Shown: piece by piece, positions 63,101 through 64,000 of the stretch | Position numbering within the stretch: position 1 is the stretch's first letter | How the letters are laid out: each line of letters opens with the position of its first letter | NCBI GenBank assembly: GCA_038380795.1 | Contig: CM076266.1 | Location: 47,762,425 to 47,826,424 of the forward strand | DNA: 64,000 bases | Reading direction: 5' to 3' | From: Pyrocephalus nanus | Lineage: Eukaryota > Chordata > Aves > Passeriformes > Tyrannidae | Notes under the pieces: model-generated | What the model was told of the DNA's origin: nothing | Seen by the model: only the letters and a program-made list of their open reading frames with translations | The model's database searches: none | Position numbers and translations under genes: made by a program

Positions 63101-64000
63101 ACTCTGTATTTCTTCTAAATCCTTCAATGAATCTTGCTTATGGTTTTTTGTGTTTGTCTGCAATGAACAACTCCAGCCATGAAGCACACTGGGTGAAATG
63201 GTGGATAAATATCATAATTTGAAAAGGTCACTCTCTTAGTAAAATTGCACTCTATGAACACAAAATGCCTGAGCACAAAGTGATCTTCATTCTCATTCTA
63301 GAAATGAGAAGTACGGGTTAGCTGCGCTTTTTGATAGCAGCAGCTCTCAAATCTTTATGGCAACAGTTCTGAGTATGGTGATCTCCTGCATCAGCTGGGG
63401 GACAGCATTTCTCCTCAGAGCCAATAATGGTGTCAATATACATAAGTCTTTTCAAGATTCAAGCTTTAATTCCACAACCACTTCCTCAGAAAGAAAGCAC
63501 CGTCAATAACTATCTCATACATGAATCCCCAGCAGCAGCTATATTGATTACAATCTCTCTTAGATTTGGAAAACCATTCAGTGGGATGACATTGCAAAGA
63601 AATAAAAGCAAGCTCATTTATAAATTGCTCTCACTTTCTTGTCTGAATGTATGCTTCTAGCACACCTGGAGCTTTGAATTTACCCGGTAATTATACAATG
63701 TTCTTACAATATTGATAGTTGACTGTTCTAACAAGTAGAAATTCACTTCCAGGGAAGAAGTTCACCAGTTAAGTAGACCTTGAATTAGATGTTTTCCTTC
63801 TGAGCTCCAGTCATAGTATCTGAAGCAGTGACCGTGCTATCACCACTTTCGTTGTAGAGCTTAACTAGGAGCACTTGAATCACAGTTCACTCCCCTCTGA
63901 ACCCTGTCATGCCACAAGTTCTGTGTGAACTGATGCTTCAATCTCTACTGAGTCTTGCTGAAATCATCACAATGGTTAAGGATGGGAGATGAGCAAGCTT
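60115..64000. other. Unique non-coding DNA to window end
   Basis: No gene was firmly recognised. The longest open frame of the window, 185 codons on the minus strand at 62311-62868, lies here. It is leucine-, glutamine- and arginine-rich with no known motif, and is overlapped by plus-strand frames. GC is slightly higher at 60440-62700 than elsewhere. I see no CpG island, splice-bounded exon or interspersed repeat that I recognise. Confidence 0.45.

Noticed and set aside
1..64000. CRISPR array, rRNA, tRNA or prokaryotic operon
   Set aside because: No regularly spaced direct repeats with unique spacers, no tRNA cloverleaf noticed, and composition and repeats are vertebrate.

Overview
This looks like vertebrate nuclear DNA, most likely from a bird. 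It is AT-rich and CpG-poor. Its main interspersed repeats are CR1 LINE fragments, most of them antisense, with the typical avian 3' end, where the antisense strand reads like AATCACAGAATGGTTTGGGTTGG. It also holds LTRs of avian endogenous-retrovirus type. I see no bacterial operon, CRISPR array, rRNA or tRNA gene.

I find no protein-coding exon I can defend. Every open frame is short; the longest is 185 codons, on the minus strand at 62311-62868. The longer ones either lie inside repeats or show no recognisable domain. The window is best read as a gene desert or the inside of a very long intron.

Layout. 1-9978: unique AT-rich DNA with a few small tandem duplications. 9979-11535: an antisense CR1 copy, an interval with two inverted octamer (ATGCAAAT) motifs, and a short sense CR1 3' end. 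12250-12760: a minus-strand retroviral LTR fragment with TATA box, AATAAA and an R/U5 stem-loop. 13985-16084: an old CR1-like relic, a 22-A tract and an antisense CR1. 16775-28434: mostly unique DNA bounded by two G/T-rich tracts. 29975-30135: relic of an ancient amniote repeat. 33200-34110: decayed coding region of an RTE-like LINE, the most unusual item here. 39429-39583: an A/C-rich tract. 42250-42801: a plus-strand avian LTR. 49723-49770: an AT-rich hairpin. 52288-52790: an antisense CR1. 58626-60114: a 1,479-bp solo LTR, apparently minus strand, with near-perfect inverted termini, a 5-bp target duplication and three 95-bp tandem repeats in its presumed U3. The rest to 64000 is unique non-coding DNA.

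There are no genes to link into a pathway. What can be read is transposition history: CR1, an RTE-like LINE, retroviral LTRs reduced to solo or partial copies, and one older repeat relic. Functional non-coding elements may exist in the unique intervals, but single-sequence inspection cannot prove them. I did not find a new multi-gene system.
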